Below, in pieces: positions 58,276 through 64,000 of a stretch of DNA of 64,000 nt. Source of the DNA: Morchella semilibera (Eukaryota > Ascomycota > Pezizomycetes > Pezizales > Morchellaceae); NCBI GenBank assembly GCA_009192285.1, contig WBVU01000010.1:1486111-1550110 (forward strand), written 5' to 3'. The translations under genes were made by a program, and so were the position numbers. Below the pieces are notes generated by a model, which saw only the letters and a list, made by a program, of their open reading frames with translations, was not told where the DNA came from and searched no databases. The stretch's first letter is position 1, and each line of letters opens with the position of its first letter.

Positions 58276-60190
58276 TTATAGGCCGTCTTTCCCGCCTTCA
58301 TAACTTTCTACGTCATACTCGTCGGGATACTCTTCAATGATATTCTTGAGCTGTTGTATCTGCTCGTTTAAATCTTCACTGGGTTGCTTAAAGATATCAA
58401 GAAATAGATTCTTGATAGCTGGCTTCTTTTCTTTCTCAGCACGTGCAAAGGCTTGTAACACCTCTTTACGTAGGTCTGTCCGAAGATTAGTCTCTTCATC
58501 AGCTGACCACCAGGATCTATGCTCAAGCCATTTTCGCATCCTTGTAATTGGGTTGTCCCGTCGTTTCCAGTCTATATCGAAAAGGAAAAAAAAATGTTAG
58601 TAAACATGAATCTTGGGTCATCCTAAGAAAGAGACATACCCTCAACCTCCACTTTCGCTCTATAAGCAAACGAATCATCACTTGTCGAGTGATGAGAAAC
58701 ACGATATGACATAGCCTCAATAAGGACCGGCTTCTGCTGGGTCACGGCAATATTTCTCGCTTGCTTGGTCACTTCCATTACCGCCATGATCTAACAACTG
58801 TCAACAAATAATGCATCATTATCTTTGATATAATAGAACTTACATCATTTCCATCGACTCTAATCGTATCAATACCATAGCCCACGCCTCTGCTTGCAAT
58901 CCCGTCTCCCTTATATTGTTCTAATGTTGGCGTGCTAATAGCGTATCCGTTATTTCGGCAAATGAAAACAACTGGGCAAGACCTCGTTGCAGCAATGTTG
59001 AGTGCTGCATGGAAATCTCCTTCTGAGGCAGCGCCCTCGCCAAAATAGCAAACAGCTATGCGATTTTCACCAGAAAGTTTCAAAGCATATCTATTTTTCA
59101 GGGTTGATATAAGTATAATTCATAAAAAAGAAAGGTTTTAAGGTGATATCCTTACGCTGCGCCTACTGAATGTGGGATTTGGGTTGCCAGCGGAGAAGAG
59201 ATTGAGTGCTTAATAATATCTTGTTAGCAATTATTTACGTGAATAGAAAATTTTGGTTCTTACCAGGTGTAACCTCTCGCTCATGTAATGGACGGGCATA
59301 TTCCTTCCTTTACCATAATCAAACCTATTCGAAAATAGCTGATTCATAAACTAATGGGCGCGAGGGTTTCTATCAGTGTTGTCGAGGGTTTTATATGGAA
59401 GATCCTCTTAATGAATTTCATACCTCGTCTAGTGTAAACCCCCTGTACATCATTACACCTTGTTCCCTATATTGCGAGAAAATTATATCGTTGTCTGCCA
59501 GTGCAGCAGCAGATCCAACTGCTATACCTTCTTCACCTGCGGAAACCTATGCAATTTGTTAAAAACGATTTGATAGATTCGCTCAAGGCTTAAGGAGTGT
59601 TGCACCATGTAGAAACTTATTCTTCCCTGCCGTTGAGATTCATACCTACGAATAACCCGGGTAAGAAGCTGATTTTAGTACAAGCTAATCATAGAAAGAC
59701 TCACATGAGTAGATCCATAACACTAGCTATATATAACATTATTGTGAGCAATGTTATTTTCCATGTCCTACTGAACTCAAGGGAGTCTTACTAGCAACCA
59801 TATCTCTATACATCTTCAAAGCTTTCTCTTTGCTTAAATCCGGCTCTCTGCTGGTATCCAAAAGGGCTCCATTGGTGTCGATCAGTCTGTACGTTGGTAT
59901 CGCTGGTGTATCTCCCGACTTATGGATCTTCAGTGTATTCGAGAACTTCGAATTGAGGGCGCCAGGGAAATGAACACTATTTTATGAAAAGTTTGAAATA
60001 GTTAGTATTTGATAGTAAGCTCAAAAAATTAGGGCGTGAACCTGTCAGAATGGGGCGGCTGGCGTACGCCTGCACTTTGCAAAGCTCGGCTTGAGGATAC
60101 AAAAGGGCGTCCAAAAGCTACTTTAGAGTGCCGTGTAAAGACCCGAATTGAGGTTGAACGAACACATGCCTTCAAAGGGGTCGTTAACAT
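58276..60190 (-). CDS. Branched-chain 2-oxoacid dehydrogenase E1-alpha
   Basis: This mitochondrial subunit decarboxylates the keto acids of Val, Leu and Ile. Ten minus-strand exons: 60190-60042, 59976-59792, 59726-59705, 59645-59606, 59546-59424, 59350-59264, 59208-59156, 59090-58844, 58790-58640 and 58571-58276 (450 aa). Exon 3 is a 22-nt microexon. The N-terminus ([19 protein letters not shown]) is a presequence. Blocks include [51 protein letters not shown] and [18 protein letters not shown]. The thiamine-diphosphate motif is [18 protein letters not shown] to [15 protein letters not shown]. The phosphorylation loop is [16 protein letters not shown]. The end ([18 protein letters not shown]) is typical. 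All introns are GT-AG and short. Confidence 0.94.
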
Positions 60191-60915
60191 TATTGCAATA
60201 TTCTGAAATCTTTAAGTGTGTGATGGAGCTGCAGGGAGTTGGGGGTCACAGTAAATACTTCAAGCAGTGAAATCCGGGGTTCGGTTATTGCCGGCGTGAC
60301 ATGGGCCCCGTGACGCCGCTCCCCGCCATTTGGCTCGGGAGTCGAGCCACAGGGGTTGCGCAACCAATGTGTTCCTTCGCTTGGGCTAGGGTACGCGTGC
60401 TGTGTAACGTCTAGCATAAACTCAGTATATGCTTTAGCAGCTCTTATGTCAATTAACAAACAATTGTATTGCCCAATGCTACGTGATCATTCATGATCCA
60501 ACATTATTGAACCCATATTAGAGCTCTTGGCGGGATTTTTACACCAAAAACTATCGCCAAGAACTAAATATTTAGGGCCCGTTTGGCAACAGGCCAAAAC
60601 GGAAGTTTCACCCTTGTAAACTCCGTTCCAACGATCTTTTTGTTAGGCCTTGATCCCTGGAAACTCCATTTTGTCTGGTTGCCAAACGGGCCCTAAGTTA
60701 GATTCAGAGGTTGTTGGCCAGATCACTCTATTCATCCTATAGTTACCACTTCCGTGCCAAGAGTGGGAATACTCGTCTATAACCATCCGAGATAACATAA
60801 GCCCTATAAGTCTATCGAGATACCAACTGTTACTATTACATGAATGAAGCCCAATAAATACCAGTGTAGGTACAACACGTACTATATACATAAGCTAGAG
60901 ACATCTGCAAGGTCC
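60191..60915. other. Intergenic carrying a MITE-like element
   Basis: Between the E1-alpha start and URN1 3' end. Apart from the inverted-repeat element at 60575-60693 nothing was recognised. Confidence 0.55.
60575..60693. mobile_element. MITE-like element with 16-bp TIRs
   Basis: Perfect terminal inverted repeats GGGCCCGTTTGGCAAC (60575-60590) and GTTGCCAAACGGGCCC (60678-60693) bound 119 bp, and weaker similarity continues inward (CAAAACGGAAGTTT versus CAAAATGGAGTTT on the other strand). TA flanks both sides (60573-60574 and 60694-60695), so a TA target duplication is likely. No coding capacity, so it would be a non-autonomous DNA transposon; TA points to Tc1/mariner-like or a related group, but the TIR sequence alone does not settle the family. 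No second copy was seen in the window. Confidence 0.75.
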
Positions 60916-62965
60916 TTAAGGCAATCCACGATCTTCGGGCCCTGGTATTTTCCCGACCTCCCCACCTTCGTTCTCCTTTTTAATAATGTGCCCCAGAAGT
61001 CCCTTTTTGCTCACAACCTTTGCCCTCTCAATTAGAGCCTCCTCCTCCCTGAGTATGTCCTTTGCTTTTTGTTCTTCTCCCCGAAGCTTCCATTGCTCTC
61101 TTCTAACAGCTGCTTCTCTATCTCTTATAGCTCGTTGTTTCCGCTCCCGTTCCTCTTTGGCCTTCTTTTCAGCCTCATTCATTGGAACTTCTGGGAGGGT
61201 AGCAAGATGATCTTTGACTATTGCATCGCGAATTTTCTCGGGGGTAGTAACATAGCGCACATCTATTAAGATTGACTCCGGAAGGTCCTCGAGCGGTGTC
61301 AAGCGAGACAACTCAGAATTAGATCTAAGAAGCTTCTTTAGGTCATTTTCACGAAGTGACTCGGAAATTTTTATATCTAATAGCAATCAGCCCACGATAC
61401 GTCAAAGATGAACTTAGGGGAACTCACGTGAAATATAGTCCCTATACATCTTTTCCTTCTCTTTATCGGTAAGCTTTGAGTCTTTCATTTCTGGCAATTT
61501 CTTGAATTTCCTTTTGAATTCCGGCCAATAAAGCTTTGAGCTTGCATTTTCTTTCAAAAACGCCCAAAATGGGATTTTGGGGTCCACTTTTTTTTGTTTG
61601 GCCTTTTCGGCCTTAATCTCCATTATACGATCCCTACACCACTCTGTAAAAACCTCTTTGCGGCGTTTTGTGGTTGTTACGAGGACATAACGATTATCCT
61701 CGACGATCCTTGGCATCTCAGCATCCCATGTGCTATAAGGATTGATTTTATAATCGTTTAGCATTTCCTAGGCAGCAAGTTAGAAACTCAAACCTTAGTA
61801 CTAGGCTTTGATCGCATACCTTGAACAAATTAATATTATCCTCCTCTGTCATGTCTTCCCCTTCTTCAAAATCCTCTTCGCCTAAGCCATATTCTTCAGC
61901 CATAGCCTCCAGCTGCCATGCTACATCGTCTTCTGTAAACTCCACTGTTTCTCCAGTCTTCAGCCTCTTATTCCCATGAGCATCGTCCTCGTCCTCGCTC
62001 CCTTCCTCCTCCCCCTCCCCCCCCCCCTCTTCCCCCTCCCCCTCCTCCTCCTCCTCCTCCCCCTCCCCCTCCCCCTCCTCCCCCTCCTCTCCATCTCCCC
62101 CTTCCCCGCCAATCGCTGCAGTTTCTATTCCTGCATTACCCTCAATTCCTGAAGCAGCTAGCGCCGGCCTTTTAGTTCCCCGAGGCCCTGGGTCCTCTTG
62201 CTTGGTGCTATGGACCCCGGGAGCAAGTTTTTTCTTCATCTTCAATTCCTTTGTCGCCTCATCCTCGGGCGGCATGGTATCTATAACAGCCTGTACATCT
62301 TCTGGGACCTTCCATAACGATACTTTTGTTTCCGGATTATGTACAAAGGTTCTGCCTAATTTTGTTGTTACAAGAACCCATGGTGTCGCGCCTGGGATAG
62401 TACGTCTAAAAATCACCAGTAAGCAACTGAACAATCAGTCATTCAAATGAGACATGATATTACTTTGACTTTGGACGATCTGGTTTCTCCTCCGGCTTCT
62501 GACGGTGCTGGCGTTGATTATTGAATCTTCCGCCTCTATCCGTACCCCCTCGACCACGATTTTGGCCATAGCCGAGCTGGTTCGGAAACTGCTGTTGGTT
62601 GAATTGGCCGCCGAAGTAACCTCTAGGAGGGTAGGAAGAGTTGGGATAAGGACCTGGGGCTGAGTAAGGATCTTGATTTGTACCAACTGCGAAAGGGGTT
62701 GGTGCGGGCGTTGGCGCGACGGGGCGAGTGTAAGTCGATGTCTTCGTAGTAGCGTTATAGTAATAAGGGTGACCTGCAAGTATTTAGATATCTGAGGAGT
62801 TTCGAAGTAGCGCTGGTCAAAGTCACAGAATAACTAAAGAGATTTACCTGTAGGAGATTTATGTTCGGTCCATCCAGGCGCAAGCGTCGGAGGTCTGGGT
62901 GGAGGAGGAGGCCGATTGAAGGACCCCGGGTTTGGAGGACGGTTAGGAAGATTGAAAGATGCCAT
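60916..62965 (-). CDS. URN1: URN1-like WW/FF-domain splicing protein
   Basis: This is a pre-mRNA splicing or transcription-elongation factor of the Urn1/TCERG1 type. Five minus-strand exons: 62965-62848, 62773-62464, 62405-61820, 61767-61428 and 61376-60916 (604 aa). A proline-rich start (NRPPPPPRPPTLAPGW) leads into a WW domain (PGWTEHKSPTGHPYYYNA, with TSTYTRP). An RGG/Gln-rich linker and a second WW-like unit (TPWVLVTTKLGRTFVHNPE, SLWKVPEDV) follow. A Gly/Glu run (GGEGGDGEEGEEGEGEGEEE) comes before the FF domains: YKINPYSTWDAEMPRIVEDN with FTEWCRDRIMEIKAEKAKQK, then a second. The C-terminus is a long charged helix. It diverges from PRE9 across 269 bp. Confidence 0.87.
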
Positions 62966-63234
62966 AAGGAGATGTTGATTGTGCACCGGACTGTTGTATA
63001 ACGGGCAGGGCGTAGAAGTAGTTTATAGGACCTGGGGATTCCGGGGGTTTGTGTTATTTATCTGGCACGGACACTTTTTAGGATCGAGGTTGAGCTGAGA
63101 CATTCGCATGTCTTGGCACTACCACACCTCGCCGCAACCCCCCCACGCGTCCCACCAAACAACGTTCATCTGCCCCTCAGTCATCACCCTTTTCTCCATT
63201 TCAACAAGTCGAGAATCAATAAAGATCCTTCAAA

Positions 63235-64000
63235 ATGTCCAGACGCTATGATTCCCGAGTACGTTCTTCAAATCATCTGTGATAGGATCTAACTGATTGA
63301 CATTCTTCCATAGACAACAATATTCTCCCCCGAAGGTCGACTTTATCAGGTCGAATATGCTCTAGAGGCCATTTCCCATGCCGGAACTGCATTAGGGATC
63401 TTAGCAAAAGATGGAATCGTCCTTGCTGCTGAAAGAAAGGTAACGAGTAAGCTATTGGAGCAAGATACCAGCGCTGAGAAGCTGTACATCTTGAACGAGT
63501 TAGTAACACATCCAGCCCATATACTCCATCAGAGAATCTTAAGCTCCAAGAGCTTATGATTATATGTGGTAAAAAGTGATGAGAGACTTTGAAACTCTAA
63601 CCAACCGATAATCGGTTCACCATCTTAGTAACATGATCTGTGCTGTTGCCGGAATGACTGCGGATGCCAATATTCTCATCAACTATGCTCGTCAGGCTGC
63701 TCAAAACTATCTTCTTACATACAACGAAGACATTCCATGCGAACAGCTTGTTAGGAGATTATGCGATCTTAAGCAGGGCTATACACAGCACGGAGGTAAT
63801 AATTTCGGCAAACCAACCCCGCACCCCGCCTTACCCCACATCAATCAAAACCCCTTTATTGTCACTATCAACTGATTCATAATTTCTTCTTGAAACCAGG
63901 TCTGCGTCCTTTCGGCGTTTCGTTCATCTATGCGGGTTACGACTCGCAACGTGAATTTCAGCTCTACCAATCCAATCCTTCTGGCAACTACGGCGGCTGG
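63235..64000 (+). CDS. PRE9: Proteasome subunit alpha type-4 (alpha-3, PRE9), partial
   Basis: This is an alpha-ring subunit of the 20S proteasome. Exons are 63235-63258, 63314-63498, 63629-63795 and 63900 onward, cut by the window edge. The first exon encodes MSRRYDSR, spliced to [20 protein letters not shown], the signature of alpha subunits. [40 protein letters not shown] and [20 protein letters not shown] follow, then [20 protein letters not shown] and [10 protein letters not shown] at the end. About 185 residues are visible, out of roughly 250 expected. Introns are GT-AG. Confidence 0.95.

Noticed and set aside
1-64000. CRISPR array, integrated virus or biosynthetic gene cluster
   Set aside because: No regularly spaced repeats, capsid, integrase, polymerase, PKS or NRPS motifs were seen; the genes are unrelated housekeeping genes.

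Overview
The window is nuclear DNA from a filamentous ascomycete. The evidence is 22 spliced protein genes with short introns (mostly 50-100 nt, gtaagt-like donors, ctaac/ctgac branch sites), a HAC1/hacA gene with the 20-nt IRE1 intron known from moulds, and typical fungal genes (RSC9, TCO89, URN1, KAR5, cytochrome b2). Gene density is low, about one per 2.9 kb, with gene-free gaps of up to 7 kb. That fits an early-diverging Pezizomycotina lineage such as Pezizomycetes better than a compact Aspergillus-type genome, but this placement is inference. No rRNA, tRNA, CRISPR array, virus-like element or intact transposon was seen.

Layout. 0.4-4.3 kb: HGH1 (eEF2 chaperone) and YIF1 (ER-Golgi transport), both +. 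6.8-10.5 kb: a GCIP/CCNDBP1-like gene (+) and a PA-TM-RING-type E3 ligase (-). 10.5-17.8 kb: no convincing gene. 17.8-19.2 kb: HAC1 bZIP factor (+). 20.7-24.9 kb: an FGGY sugar kinase (+) converging with L-lactate cytochrome b2 (-). 26.9-28.2 kb: a Rab GTPase (+). 30.6-31.5 kb: a xanthine/hypoxanthine phosphoribosyltransferase (-). 33.8-36.4 kb: ARP6 (-) and NC2-beta (+), divergent. 37-38.6 kb: REC114-like (-). 39.8-46.4 kb: RSC9 and TCO89 (both +). 47.2-51.1 kb: guanylate kinase (-), the bisphosphate nucleotidase MET22/HAL2 (+) and a small predicted mitochondrial protein (+). 51.5-57.1 kb: RAD4/XPC (-) and KAR5 (+), divergent. 58.3-60.2 kb: branched-chain ketoacid dehydrogenase E1-alpha (-). 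60.6 kb: a 119-bp MITE-like element. 60.9-64 kb: URN1-like WW/FF protein (-) and proteasome alpha-3 PRE9 (+, cut by the window end).

The genes do not form a pathway cluster. They are mostly housekeeping (chromatin, transcription, repair, trafficking, salvage), and several share divergent promoters (ARP6/NC2-beta, GUK1/MET22, RAD4/KAR5, URN1/PRE9). REC114 and KAR5 imply a sexual cycle with meiosis and nuclear fusion. HAC1 implies a working IRE1 unfolded-protein response.

The most interesting signals are in splicing and non-coding sequence: the HAC1 20-nt intron with textbook cleavage loops, a 6-nt microexon in the Rab gene, microexons of 14 and 22 nt in two other genes, three GC-AG introns, a guanylate kinase intron that gives the conserved GMP-binding motif only if spliced with a GA-AG pair, and an 8-bp palindrome (TACATGTA) repeated at least 24 times outside coding exons. 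Exon borders were deduced by eye from frame and family conservation.
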